Positions 11,438 through 23,535 of a stretch of DNA of 64,000 nucleotides are shown here, one piece after another. Positions within the stretch are counted from its first letter, which is position 1, and every line of letters begins with the position of its first letter. Source of the DNA: Panopea generosa (Eukaryota > Mollusca > Bivalvia > Adapedonta > Hiatellidae). The stretch spans positions 5,736,661 to 5,800,660 of the forward strand of contig CM055897.1 in assembly GCA_029582155.1 (NCBI GenBank), read 5' to 3'. Below the pieces are notes generated by a model. That model saw nothing but the letters and a program-made list of their open reading frames with translations, had not been told where the DNA came from and did not search any database. The translations under genes were made by a program, and so were the position numbers.

Positions 11438-12540
11438 GTCTATCTGTTTCTCTTTTTGTATCTGTATCTCTTTCAGGTGGCGGCGGTTCTTCGCTAGGTT
11501 TAGAATAATTTAACTGAGATTGGATAACAATACTCGGTTTTATCGTCAACATCATTAAATATTGATATTCCTTACAATAAACAGTCTGCCATTCTACGTC
11601 ACATATTATAATACAAAATAACTACATTTGTAACTGACTTTGTTGAAATGTCAACATGCAAAACGTTGAATTATTGTATTGACTCAAAGGTAAAAACATC
11701 GTGCTATAAAATCAATAATAGATTTTACTCTTCAACAAATCTACAATTTTGTCTTACGCTTTCTGATTCTAAAAGAAGGATTAGTTGAGAATTACATTTA
11801 GATGTAACGCATCATTATGCATTTAGAGCTATAATATTATGTTGTTTACTAAATGTTAATCTAAATCAATTGTAGAATTACACGTGCGCGTAACGCTTTC
11901 AGGTATTCATTTTTTTTTTTAATTTTAAAATGAAATCTTAAGAATCACATCTTGCTTCAAGCAGATTGTCAACATGGAAAACTTGTATTTTTGGCAACGA
12001 ATAACCTCATGCATAACCACATGTTATTTCTTATTGTTCGTAAGCGATTCGCGAATCAGAATCCAATGTTTAACCCTACGTTTTTGCAAGTGTAGCTTAA
12101 TTATGTGACGTCGAGCGTTTGTTTTACATCAGCGCGCATGGGTTTCGTAGTTTCGTTTTTTAGACGTGCCTCAATTTTAAACCTATACCGCGATGGCCCC
12201 ATTGGGACACCGTATTTAAGTTAACACGCATAAAGTAAAGATATTATAAATATTATCATATTTGCCGACACCAATGTACTTATCACACTGCATAACTGCG
12301 AGAGCGATGAAATAGTGGGATAGTACCCGACGGGACGGAGATGAGGACAATAATTATATGTTGTCTGTAATATCCGTCACTTGTTTAGCCTGTTTTGTAT
12401 CCGAAAAATTGTGCTTTTTTAAAAGCTCGTTCTTTTTTGTTTGTTAGTTTTACAAAGAATAAGATAGTTCCTTGATTTTTATTAGCTAGTTTTTTAATGT
12501 TTCATCAAGAATGGTATTACGATGCACGATATCTGACAAC
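10585..12540. other. No gene recognised apart from the (CT)n run
   Basis: Short ATTCGTTC repeats near 11085-11130. The rest is plain AT-rich sequence. Confidence 0.45.
11303..11442. repeat. (CT)n microsatellite
   Basis: Interrupted CT runs (CTCTCT with TTT and TAT breaks), preceded by a poly-A run. Confidence 0.95.
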
Positions 12541-12547
12541 CGTATTT

Positions 12548-12637
12548 TTGTAGCGAACGGGACTCGAACCTACGCTTAGCCGTGTGAGAGGAAAGTGATA
12601 TTGAGACGGCGCCTTTAACCACTCAGCCACGGAGGAC
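12548..12637 (-). mobile_element. tRNA-Leu-like sequence, probable SINE head or tRNA pseudogene
   Basis: The minus strand reads GTGGCTGAGTGGTTAAAGGC and GTAGGTTCGAGTCCCG, good A and B boxes with a CTCAATA anticodon-loop-like stretch. The acceptor ends GGTCCTC and TCGCTACA do not pair, so a working tRNA is unlikely. Confidence 0.45.
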
Positions 12638-12869
12638 CATGGGGTATATTTAATATTTAGTTGGATTATTATTATTATTATTGTTATTATTACACACAAT
12701 ATCCCTTGAAAATATAACCTGGGAAAACAATTACATTTGAAATTAAGCAGACGCAGTATTAACATTGTAAGTATAAGTCTATCAGTCTCTCGGTTATTTT
12801 TTACCTGATACAGGTGTGTACAGCAGTGTATAGTGGCAAAGTTCTGCCAGCTCATATAGTCACTTCATT

Positions 12870-12901
12870 ATGTCGACATCAAAAACGTATGATGTCGACA
12901 T
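12870..12901. other. Paired palindromes ATGTCGACAT
   Basis: Two copies of the 10-bp palindrome (12870-12879 and 12892-12901) are spaced 22 bp apart. Function unknown. Confidence 0.6.
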
Positions 12902-13194
12902 CTCACTCATCTTGAATAAATCACTTATTCAAATAGTTAATGATTAACTGGCTGAAAAAGCTAGTTGGTAGAATTTCGTCAATATTTTCTTTGTCATGCA
13001 GGAATATGCATGTTTAAGTCAAACGAATTTAAAAATAGATGTACACTTTAACACGTAAACGTAGGTTTTTACTAATCTATCTATATGGTGAAGTTACAGA
13101 CACTGATGAACTCTAATAGTAGCATATGATATTTGCTTGTATATTATTTATGTTTTAGCTGACTTTGGAATAAAACTATGTGTCTTTACATTTG

Positions 13195-13310
13195 ACGTTT
13201 TGGGCAAGATACTTTACCCGCATGTGCAAAGTAACTATATTACTCAGTAAGACTTCGATCGTGATTTGTCTAAGTTGTAAAAACTTGTTTCAAAATCGAT
13301 GTAAAATAAA
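13195..13310 (+). mobile_element. SINE family 3, 3' part
   Basis: GGGCAAGATACTTTACCCGC, GATTTGTCTAAGTTGTAAAAAC and TTCAAAATCGATGTAAAA correspond to the element at 825. The position in the duplicated segment is equivalent, so it predates the duplication. Confidence 0.55.
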
Positions 13311-13747
13311 TCAGTTTTAAAAAAACCCATCAAAGAATAACGAAACCACCACGCATGTCGGTATTCGATATCATTGTCAAAGATAGCAAGAGACAGACAA
13401 GTCGTACATAACGTTTAAATACACATCTTTCAATTAAAATAAAACACACTCGGCACACTCCGATTAGCCTTTTTTTCATTATTAATCATGTATTCTAATG
13501 ACTCGATTTTTTGCCAGTGTCATGAACGTTATTTCCCCACGAAGTCTTCCTTCCCATGGTTTTGTTATTGACTGTAGACTTTTTTGTTGAAACTGGCTTT
13601 TTGGAGAACTGCAATTAGAATAGTATAGAATTATGTAACACCTGATAAGACGTTTAACTATTCGGTGAGTAAAAAAAATCAACAACAATTTAACAACAGC
13701 AACAACAGCAACAACAACAGCGATTGTGACTGTGTCGACTTGCTTTA

Positions 13748-14625
13748 CGAGGGGCATTAAATAAATTCTGTCACTAATGGCCTACCGTAAAAAATGTTGC
13801 GTTAGAACATGAAAAACTCGGGCAATTGTTTGGGAAATAAGGGCTTACATTAAAGCCCTCGCTTTTTTTGCAGTTGTAGCCAAAAGAGATTTGTTCTGAA
13901 TAGTGTCGTTTACATGATAGTTCTACCGTAACATTAAGAACAGTTTTTCGTTTGGTTAAGACATTTAAGGGGGGTCGACATTGCCTGCAAGAAGATAACC
14001 ACTTAGGCCTGTTGTTGCAGCAACAAAGGAAAACATTGGTGCTGTTAGAGGTATGGTAGAAGAAGATGGACAGTATACTGTTTCCCGGATAACTTAAAGT
14101 CTAGGCATTTCAGAAGGCACCGTACATCATATTCTGACTAACTGTTTGGAATTAAAAAAGCTTTGCGCTAAATGGATCCCCAACTTGCTGACACCTGACC
14201 AAAAGAACAAGCGTTTAAATTGTGCTAAAAAACTCTAGAAATTGTTTTTAATCCTAGGAAAATTTATGATTTGCTCACTGGGATGAAACTTGTGTTTATT
14301 ATTTTGAGCCCAAACGGTGCATCAATAACAAACAATGCCTTGGTAACAATCAGACTAGGCCGGACATAGCAAAGAGGACAAGAAGCGCCAAGAAGGTTAA
14401 CGCTTTGCTACTAGAGGTGCCCTTGGGTCTGTCATTTCTTCAGTGTCTGAACAGTATACCAAGAGGAGACTACTTTGTGGCATTTTGGTCGTGGACAGCA
14501 AGACTTCAAAAGTGTATATCTGTGCGGGGGAATACTTTGAACGGTTGACCTGAACAGATCCCGTGCCTGTGAAAATCTTAAATATTCCGCTAAGACCAGT
14601 GACAGAATAAATTGAATGCCCCTCG
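13748..14625 (+). mobile_element. Mariner-type DNA transposon relic with terminal inverted repeats
   Basis: The element is 878 bp, flanked by TA on both sides (13746-13747 and 14626-14627), the mariner target duplication. Terminal inverted repeats of about 28 bp start CGAGGGGCATT at each end and include ATTCTGTCAC. Inside, broken plus-strand frames show mariner transposase: IGAVRGMVEEDGQYTVSRI, ISEGTVHHIL, CAKWIPNLLTPDQKN and WDETCVYYFEPKR, the last carrying a catalytic Asp. Several stops and frameshifts and a missing N-terminal part make it inactive. It sits inside the right copy only, so it inserted after the duplication or was lost from the left copy. Confidence 0.88.
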
Positions 14626-15004
14626 TATTACACATTAATTTCTTGTCTTGGTTAAACGATAACTGCGAAGATATCATCGTACCTTTTAACACATATGTTT
14701 CTTATTCAAATATATCTAAGAGTTTTAATTTGTAACTTTTGGTGAAATCATGTTGTTATTGTATAGTGTTTAGTGTCTCTTTTAACAATTTTTCAGTCAT
14801 ATCGCGACAGTGTCCATTTGAGAAAGTATTTTAAGTACACTGGAGTATCATACCGCAGACATATGGTATGATACTCCACCAAGTCGCATAACACTGACAC
14901 CGGGCCGACCCGTCCTAGAACTAACCTCTAAATGCTGAGCGTCAAGCAATAAGCTTCTAATACTACTTTTCAAGTATTTGGTACATGTATGACAGTGCTA
15001 GGGA

Positions 15005-15060
15005 TCAAAATTACGACATTCCACATGCGAGGCGGACGCTCTACCACTTGACCACCGCTG
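15005..15060 (-). mobile_element. tRNA-like SINE head fragment
   Basis: The minus strand has GCGGTGGTCAAGTGGTAGAG followed by CGTCCGCC. Only the 5' half of a tRNA-like head is recognisable. Confidence 0.35.
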
Positions 15061-15099
15061 CGGTTTGACGAAATAATTCTTATCAACTATCAACCGCTC

Positions 15100-15260
15100 G
15101 TGTAGTATAGTGGTACTCATTCGATCAAGAATAAGCGGGTCTTGGTTTCAATGCCCTAACAGAACCACGATCGGTGTCTTGAAAAAGTGATCAACACTCA
15201 ATCGATTAGATCTGGTTATACGTCAATAGACTGAGTGTGATCACAGAGGCTTGACACGAA
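15100..15260 (+). mobile_element. Possible SINE with tRNA-like head
   Basis: CTCGTGTAGTATAGTGGTAC resembles the A-box side of a tRNA-Asp/Glu-type head, followed by GGGTCTTGGTTTCAATGCCC at the B-box position. The remaining body is not shared with families 1-3. Confidence 0.35.
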
Positions 15261-15874
15261 AAAATAACAACATTGCAATCTCTGGGATATAGCCTAGTGA
15301 GGAGAAAACCAGAATACCACCAAAAAATGATGGGTGCTTTTGTCAGGATTTGTCGAAGAAAAGAGAAGAAGACATTCGATTGATTTCGTGACAGAGGTAA
15401 TCAAAATAGATTAGTTTCGTGATTGATAACTATAATGTAGGCATGTTCGATCCGTATCAAATACAACATTGAAATCGATATTAAATTAGTTGTCTGAAAA
15501 GTGTTAGGTTGAAAGATTCATCCCGTATGTTGTTGTTTTTTCAATATGAATGTTTATCGGTCAGTTTATCAATTGTGTCATCATTTTAATGATATGCTGC
15601 AACATTGTAAACAACATATCGTTTAATCTAAAGTAAATCTGCCATCATCACATAAAAATTGTACAAATTGAATTCAATTTTAATCAGATAAATTAATCAA
15701 CATACACATTTTCAAAATAAACAAGACACCAAGATGATGGTATCAAGTGAAAAACAGGATATAATCACATTTGATTAAAATTAATTATATAAGTAGTAAA
15801 ATTTAAATAAAACAGTTATTTGAGCAAATCACTACTGGACACCACAAAAACATTTTATCCGCACTTTATCCGCA

Positions 15875-16065
15875 CTTCATATAGTACTAGTAGGGTATCG
15901 GACTCAGGATTTGGGAATTGTGGGTTCGATGCTCGGCCATGTGAGGTGTCCTTGAGTAAGACGTTTATACACATATGCATATATTGGTTCTACCCAGGAA
16001 TATTTCTAGCTTGATTTGTCTCTGTTGTAAGAACTTGTTTGAAAATTGTTGTAAAATTCATTACA
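15875..16065 (+). mobile_element. tRNA-headed SINE, family 3
   Basis: The head has GTAGGGTATCGGACTCAGGA and GTGGGTTCGATGC. The body has TTGGTTCTACCCAGGAAT and the tail GATTTGTCTCTGTTGTAAGA, AACTTGTTT. Confidence 0.6.
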
Positions 16066-16465
16066 AGTAAAGATTACTTTAAGCATGGACTTGTATATAT
16101 AATTCCTTGCTTTGAGTATAAAATATTTTCACAATGCCTTTTTAGAGTTTTTAACTATTTTTTGTACTTCAGTTGTGATAGAAGTTATTACAATTAGACA
16201 CATCACGCTAAAAGAATCCCAGGACGATCCAGAACTAAGCATATGCGGATAAAATATCTTGCTAAAGGACTCAAAAAACAATAGCCATGGCGGAGGATCG
16301 AATTCACGAACCTCCGATCCTGGGTCCGATGTTCTAACACTGAACTTTGCATTCAACACAACACTTTTCTTTGCATTTATTTAAAATTGTGATTTTTCCA
16401 CATTTGGTATGTAATAAGATACATTTTGACAGGCAAAATGAAATATTGACTGGAGAAGAACTTAC

Positions 16466-17316
16466 TTTGTTTGGAACATTCTTGCTTAATGATTTCTGTT
16501 GTCCGTTGCCCTTTTGAGTGTACGAGGAATAACGAGAAGGGACACGCAATTCATTTGGACCTTCCTTGGACACATTGCAATAACCAAACCTCTTTATCTT
16601 CTGCTTTTTCTGTTTCCTTCTCTGTGTGTCTTTCTTAAATTGTGTATACCGCATATGTCGGCTCCACATCAATGCTTCTAAACTTCCGCTTTTGTCTTCA
16701 CCTGTCATGATTTTCATCGCTGGAATCGAGTTGAATGGGTCATTCTTTAGCCTTTGAATTGCTTGAACCTGAGGCTTGTTTCCCTGCTTCATCATAATCA
16801 TGAGATGTCTCTGAGTAAGTAAACTGACATTTGCCAGGGAATCATCAAGTAAGTCACCTGACGAATGTCGTGGACATGTCGTCACTCGAGACGTTGATAC
16901 TGGGGCGCCAGTATCGTCTGTTGCCAAGCAGGTCTGGATTGGCAATGCTTTTGCACGCGGAATTAATTTAGCTTTTGGATTCGGCATTCTTTGCTGGTTG
17001 CTATTTTGACTTTCATCTTCTGTGGTTTCGTTGTTTATTTGGATATTTGAACCGTATATGTTTGTGTCAATGTTACAATCACTGTGACTTATATCCCGTT
17101 CAGCCCGTTTTGATTCTTCTAAATTTTCCTGAGCAGTTTCTCTATTTTCTATAAGTAGCTCGTCAATGGTGGCATCAACGTCATCGTCATCTGTAATTGC
17201 AGGTTTAATATGTGATATATTGTCTTCTACATCAGTTGTTGTATTGTAAACAGCAGCGGTGTTACCATCAGACACACTTTGAACTGCTGAAGCAATGTCT
17301 TTCTCGATGGCAATGT
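16466..17316 (-). CDS. Exon 2 of unknown gene, right copy
   Basis: This exon is 851 nt, open throughout, and distinctly richer in G+C than its flanks. It is conserved with the left relic at SSGDLLDDSLANV (left: SSGDLLDGSLAEV) and GEDKSGSLEALMWSRHM (left: YEDKYGSLEELKVSRYM). Confidence 0.7.
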
Positions 17317-17577
17317 CTGGAAATATACACAGTTCTTGTAAAAACAAGAGAATAGATTTACACCCAAACAAAACTTTACGACGTTTAGGAAGAAAAAGTA
17401 ATTTAAAAGGGTTAACCCCACTAGTGTCAATACCTCTATTGATTAGATTTAAAAAAAGTACTCTTAATCTATTATTTGAGTACAATAATGAAGTTTCAGT
17501 CATAATGAAAGAAATAGTAATAATGATAAAAAAAATAATAATAGTAATAATAATAATACTAATATTGATAATTATAA

Positions 17578-17637
<60 letters not shown>

Positions 17638-20458
17638 AAAAGATAATGATAATGATAATGATAATGTGATAATGATAAAGATAATGATAATGATAATGCT
17701 AATGATAATGATAATAATGATAATGATACTAATAAACATAATAAATAAATATACATGATGAAAATAATAATAAATGTATTTATTCCGAGAATGTTACTCA
17801 TCAAGATGATATATACAATATACGGTATTTATGTATCACAAGTCATTCTTTGTAATATATATTACATAATAACAAACATTTAACATCAGTAACAACAATA
17901 TACATCAAATATACTCGCATACATATAGAAAAGCAGTTATCGTAACATTTTCTAATAAGTACGTATGTCTTATAATTATGTTTATATACAAAATTGAGAG
18001 GCTGATATCCGAATATTAATAATAATTGAATTCCATGCCTGCATGCAAGAGTAGCTGAATGACTTGTATATAAACTTTATTATATTTAAGAACAGTAAAA
18101 TTTCTGGTTTTAGATTATCTTAAAGTATACATTTTGTTGTTGGAAGAATAATTACTTCCTACAGCAGGCGTCACATTTACTGCCTAGTGTAGAAGTATAC
18201 CTATCTCTGTTAAAAGTTCACCAGGTAGAGATATCTTAGAAATGCTTGTTTGTTAAGGTAGCTCCAGATAATAGAACGGTAATCAAATTTGGATTATATA
18301 GGCATTGTAGAATATTTTTTTAGTTCATTTGTCAAATACTTGGACATTTTCCTTAGAAGAATTTAATTTAGTTTAGATACAATATTTTTACATTTTGTTA
18401 TCAACATGGATGTCACATTTAAGATTATTTTCAATACTTCGGCCAAGTATTTTCTGATGGGCAACAGACTCAACTTTAGTTATATCAATATGCAATACAA
18501 TTTCTTCAAAATTTTTATGTCAGAATACATGTCGTTTTTAATGAATTTAATGCTATATTTTTGATACACCGTTTATCAATGTTTATTGGGGACCAAATCC
18601 GCAGTCTCTGGTGTAAGCAATCAAGGGTCTATCCACTAAACTGTCGCCCCGCCTCAATACTGGCAATATATATTTAGAACTTTTAACACTATATCAAAAA
18701 CTTTTTACGATTATTCTAATGCGAGTATAACTTTCACTCCGGATATGTTTATTATTTCCTATTTATTCTTTAATTATTTTCATAAATCTTGCCAAGGGTT
18801 AGAAAAACAACTGGACTAAGGATGCATTAAATGGGTCACATTGTGACCAGTTATTATTATGCAATATATGTAAAGCACATATGTGTCATAAAACATGGTT
18901 ATCATTATGCAATATTAGAACGACACACATAAATGTTTTATACATTACATTTTCAGAAGCAAGGCACATATGTGCCATTATATCAATAACATATATTGCA
19001 AATATTCAAAGAATACAGAAAAAAGAAAAGAAATGTGAAGGGTTCGATAGAATACGCCACTCCAACACATATGTTAAATATTTAAAACAGAACTATGGAC
19101 CAGATACCTGATCTGTGTGGAGCAGGTGGTGGGTAACAATATAACTATGTGCGATGTATGTATGTATAAGTATTTATTTACCCTCGCACTTTGAACTGAG
19201 TCATTTTGGCGAGCCGGATAGGATGATTATTTAAAAAACAAGATGATTACCCAAAAAATAAGATGACTACTCAAAAGATAAGATGATTATTTAAAACTAA
19301 TGATGATGATGAAGATGACGATGATAAACGATGATTACCCACTTTGGAGTTTAAACACTTCTTATTTTTATAAATATAGATACTCCTATTTTTATTTAAC
19401 CAGTTGTTTTATTGAATATTTTTATTTGCCAACAACGATGCAGACTTTATTCAACAGCCAAATGCCAACAATTAATTATTAAGACTTAAGTTATTTCACT
19501 CTACCCTGTGCAGCCAAAATATGAGTTAAAATAGCAGCGTTAAGTGTATGAGTGTTATTATGGTTCTTTACTATATGTAAAAACCTACATGCCAGGCCAG
19601 ACACTTTTGCTTATAGCGCAAATAAATTTGCTTGAGATATCATAAGTGTCAGACCCAACTCGAACCTTCAACAGGAATGATTTCTGTTGATTGCTCAGTT
19701 GCTATGGTAATATTTTTATTTGTATGAGAGTATCGTTAGCAACCGTATAAACCACATACAGACAGTAATTGTCAATCTATGTGCGATCCGAGGGCGTCTA
19801 GAGTAATAACTAAGACAAAGGATCTCCACTGACCCGTAACTGACCAATCAGCGACGAGCTAATCTGTCATGCTTCGAACAGAACTAACTGCGTATGTGTG
19901 AAGAGTCTTGCCGTAAGATCTGTGCGGTCCAAGAGTGTCTAGAGTAATAACTAAGATAAAGGATCTCCACTGACCCGTAACTGACCATCAGCGACGAGCT
20001 AATCTGTCATGCTTCGAACAGAACTAATTGCGTATGTGTGAAGAGTCTTGCCGTAAGATCTGTGCGGTCCAAGAGTGTCTAGAGTAATAACTAAGATAAA
20101 GGATCTCCACTGACCCGGTAACTGACCAAACATTGACGAGCTAATCGGTTATACTTCCAACAGAGCGTATTGCGTATGTGTGGGGAGGCTTGCTATAAGA
20201 CCTGATTATACAATACACGCTGCCCTGAGCTTGAATTATAAAACACGCTATGATTTCTATAGCTATTCTATACATACCAGTCTGCGTCTCTCTACAGTTT
20301 ACTTTATGTTTGCATTCCTCTACTCTGGCGTCTGCCTTGATCACGTCCGCGACCAAATCGTCAACATTTCGTTTTTTCTTCCCGACTTTTGTCTCCTTCC
20401 GAATCCAACCCTCCACATCGTCTCCCTTTTTAACCGAAGTACAGTTCAGATTCTCCAT
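16466..20458 (-). CDS. Unknown two-exon gene (right paralogue, apparently intact)
   Basis: Exon 1 (20278-20458) starts MENLNCTSVKKGDDVEGWIR and contains KKKRNVDDLVADVIKADARV, ending in phase 1 at a GTATGT donor. Exon 2 (16466-17316) follows a TATATTTCCAG acceptor and needs one leading base, so the two join as T-DIAIEKD. Together they encode about 344 residues: a basic N-terminal helix, an acidic Asp/Glu/Asn-rich middle, the motif SSGDLLDDSLANV and a very basic segment (QRRKQKKQKIKR). No signal peptide or membrane segment is seen. Exon 2 ends in phase 0 at GTAAGT, so a further exon may follow at lower coordinates. If that donor is not used, the frame stops at 16334 after a Cys/Lys-rich tail. 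I do not recognise the family. A decayed copy lies at 2940-6533, which shows that these exons belong together. Confidence 0.6.
17505..17745. repeat. (AAT)n and (GATAAT)n microsatellite
   Basis: Runs of AATAATAAT followed by GATAATGATAATGATAAT, in intron 1 of the right unknown gene. Confidence 0.9.
17750..19780. other. Intron 1 of the unknown gene; no other gene seen
   Basis: AT-rich. Contains a SINE head fragment (18587-18655) and GATGATGAT runs near 19300. Confidence 0.5.
18587..18655 (-). mobile_element. SINE tRNA-like head, probably family 2
   Basis: On the minus strand TTTAGTGGATAGACCC and GAGACTGCGGATTTGGTCCCC resemble the family 2 A- and B-box region. No body was recognised. Confidence 0.35.
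19781..20203. repeat. Tandem repeat of about 140 bp, three copies
   Basis: Copies start at 19781, 19922 and 20062 with GTGCGRTCC and share GTCTAGAGTAATAACTAAGA and GGATCTCCACTGACCCG. The array lies 75 bp from the exon 1 donor of the unknown gene. Confidence 0.92.
20278..20458 (-). CDS. Exon 1 of unknown gene, right copy
   Basis: This exon has 60 codons plus 1 nt. The start is chosen because the upstream region with TGACGTCA elements is conserved with the left copy while the ATG itself is lost there. The segment ending DDLVADVIKA is conserved in the left relic as DDLIADIIKA. Confidence 0.6.
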
Positions 20459-20543
20459 GTTTCAGTTAGTAACTACGTCTTGAAACTCGAAATTAGAAAG
20501 TGTATTCAACCTGCCGCTAACACGTTAGACAATAGTTGTTTGA

Positions 20544-20579
20544 CGACGTCGTTGCTTAGGGAAGTGACGTCATTGACGT
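20544..20579 (-). promoter_or_regulatory. CRE-like cluster upstream of the unknown gene, right copy
   Basis: CGACGTCG (20544-20551), TGACGTCA (20565-20572) and half site TGACGT (20574-20579) lie about 85-120 nt upstream of the ATG. The same trio with the same spacing is kept in the diverged left copy (6608-6643). Bound factors and activity are inferred only. Confidence 0.45.
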
Positions 20580-20839
20580 TATATCCATGCGGCTATCCTC
20601 ACCTCCGATATACACTTTCAGACTAAATTTTTTGAAGACATTGTAATTGTGAAATTGTGCGCAAATATTTTATACTATATATCTAGATTTGAATACGAAT
20701 AAGTATTCATTTATTTCATGAAAATACTGACTTCAACAAGTTCATGTATCAAAAGGCTACCAAGATACTACGTATAATGTTTTTGCTTCATAAGTATACT
20801 TTCAGCATTTTAGTTTATCTTGAAACATGAGTTTTATAT

Positions 20840-22675
20840 TCATACCTTTATGTGTTGTTAAAGAACCATATATGTTGCTGTTTCAAGATGTGTTATTAAC
20901 AGAAGAATCATACATTTATATGTTGTTAACAGAAAATTCAAACATTTTTGTGTTGTTAACAGAAGAATCACACATTTATGTGTTGTTAACAGAAGAATCA
21001 CATATTTATGTGTTGTTAACAGAAAAATCATACACCTATGTGCTTTTAACAGAAAAATAATACATTGATATGTTTTTAACAGAATAATCACACATTTATG
21101 TGCTGTTAACAGAAAAAAAAATAATTATGTACTGTTAACAGAAAAACATATATTTATGTGTTGTTTTACAGAAAAAAACACATATTTATGTGTTGTTTTA
21201 CAGAAGAACCATACATTTATGTGCTGTTAACAGAAAAATAATACATTAATGTACTGTTTACATAAGAATCAAACATTTATGTGTTGTTTTACAGAAGAAG
21301 CACACATTTATGTGTTGTTTTACAGAAGAACCATACATTTATGTATTGTTTTACAGAAGAAGCACACATTTATGTGTTGTTTTACAGACGAAGCACACAT
21401 TGATGTGTTGTTTTACAGAAGAACAATACATTTTTGTGTTGTTTTACAGAAGAAGCATACATTTATGTGCTGTTTTACAAAAGAACAATACATTTATGTG
21501 TTGTTTACAGAAGAAAGATACATTTATGTGTTGTTAACAGAAGAATCACATATTTATGTATTGTTTTACAGAAGAACCATACACTAATGTGCTGATTTAC
21601 AGAAAAATCATGCATTTATATGTTGTTCAACAGAAGAATCACACATTTATGTGTTGTTTACAGAAGAAACACACATTTATGTGTTTAAAGAAGAACCATT
21701 AAATTTATGTGTTGTTAATAGAAGAACCATACATTTATGTGTTGTTTACCGAAGAACCATACATTTATGTGTTGTTTACAGAAGAACAATTCATTTATGT
21801 GTTGTTTACAGAAGAATCACACATTTATATGTTGTTAAACAGAAAAATCACACATTTATATGTTGTTAAACAGAAGAATCACACATTTATATGTTGTTAA
21901 ACAGAAGAGCCATACATTTATGTGTTGTTTACAGAAGAATCACACATTTATGTGTTGTTTTACAGAAGAATCACCTATTTATGTATTGTTTTACAGAAGA
22001 ACCATACATGTATATGTTGTTTACAGAAGAACCATACATGTATGTGTGGTTTACAGAAGAATCACACATTAATGTATTGTTTTACAGAAGACCCATACAT
22101 GTATGTGTTGTGTACAGAAAAACCATACATTTATGTGTGGTTTACAGAAGAATCACACATTTATGTGTTGTTTTACAGAAAAATCATGCATTTATAATTG
22201 TTAAACAGAAGAATCACACATTTATGTGTTGTTTACAGAGGAATCATACATTTATGTATTGTTTTACAGAAGAACCATACATGTATGTGTTGTTTACAGA
22301 AGAACCATACATTTATGTGTGATTTACAGAAGAAACACACATTTATATTTGTTAAACAGAAGAAACACACATTAATGTGTTGTTTACAGAAGAATCATAC
22401 ATTTATGTGTTGTTTTACAGAAGAACCATACAGGTATGTGTTGTTTACAGAAGATCATACATTTATGTGTTGTTTACAGAAGAATCACACATTTATGTGT
22501 TGTTTACAAAAGAACCATACATTAATGTGTTGTTTACAGAAGAACCATACATTTATGTGTTGTTTTACAGAAGAATCACACATGCATGTGTTGTTTAACA
22601 GAAGAACCATACATGTATAGGTTGTTAATAGAAGAACCATACATTTATGTGTTGTTTACAGAAAAATCGAATATT
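20840..22675. repeat. 30-bp satellite array
   Basis: About 60 units of 29-32 bp typified by ACAGAAGAATCACACATTTA plus TGTGTTGTTT. Every unit includes TTGTTTTACAG or TTGTTAACAG, which resembles a 3' splice site. Long open frames here (Cys/Tyr/Phe-rich) are array artefacts. Confidence 0.95.
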
Positions 22676-22679
22676 ATTA

Positions 22680-23535
22680 GATGGATTTATGTGTTGTTGA
22701 AGAATTATCTATGTTTGTGTTGTTAAGATGCATATGACATTGTGTTCTTACACACGATTTCCGTAATTACTACTACAATAATCAAAATACACGTAGTTTG
22801 TTATTTATAGTTTTTAATAACGAACAATGCAAACAAGTAACATAACTAAACGTATACACGAGCAGCACAGCGTCTATACGCCCATATGTCAACACATAAA
22901 AATAACAAATTCCACATGATGTGAATCAACACAAACAATTATCGCCAAGCAATAACACAAGTCAATACTCCACAATGACAACCCAGGTGTAATCTTTTTT
23001 CTTTGATTTACAAATGTATTTGTTTAGTTACAGCAATGTTTTCTGGTATCGTATCTGTATATGTACCGCTTTGTTGCACTGTACACATTACTGCTACTTT
23101 GGAGAAGAATTCTACAAGAATTGTATTTTTTCGTTCTTATCCTTTATATTTTGAATATTGTACTTGTTTGTCTGTAAATATTGGAAACAAAATGTGTTTA
23201 AACCAACCCTTGTCTCCCCTCCCCCCATAGGTATCATTTGTCATTTGTACATTTTAGGTAACAATGAAATATTGTAATTTCACTTGAATATAAATTTGGC
23301 TAGAATCGTAATTAAAATAAAAGTTTAACTAATTGAATATCTGACTCGATTTGAAATCTTTGAAATCTGTGTATGAAACAAAAATATACGGAGGGTGTTC
23401 TTAAAGTTTTTTTATATTTAGCACTTTGATATAATGGAGTGCCGCATGGAAGATTTACTGAAGTTCTCTCGTTAAACAAAGACTTCATTAGTAGTAATAC
23501 TATTATTTTATTTTTCTATTATTGATAGTATTATT
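22680..23535. other. No gene recognised
   Basis: AT-rich sequence between two arrays. Short open frames only. Confidence 0.45.

Larger units (their letters stand above)
12640..13310. repeat. Left end of duplicated segment, right copy
   Basis: This block aligns with 450-1030 in direct orientation. A minus-strand 39-nt stretch (12805-12843) bounded by AG and GTAAAA reads NFATIHCCTHLYQ. The left copy keeps CCTHL in frame at the equivalent place. It could be a third exon of the unknown gene, but this is weak. Confidence 0.55.

Noticed and set aside
12548..12637. Functional tRNA-Leu gene
   Set aside because: A and B boxes are good but the acceptor stem does not pair; SINE head or pseudogene preferred.
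20827..22620. Series of Cys/Phe/Tyr-rich ORFs of 60-143 codons
   Set aside because: They are frames of the 30-bp satellite that change whenever a unit is 29, 31 or 32 bp.
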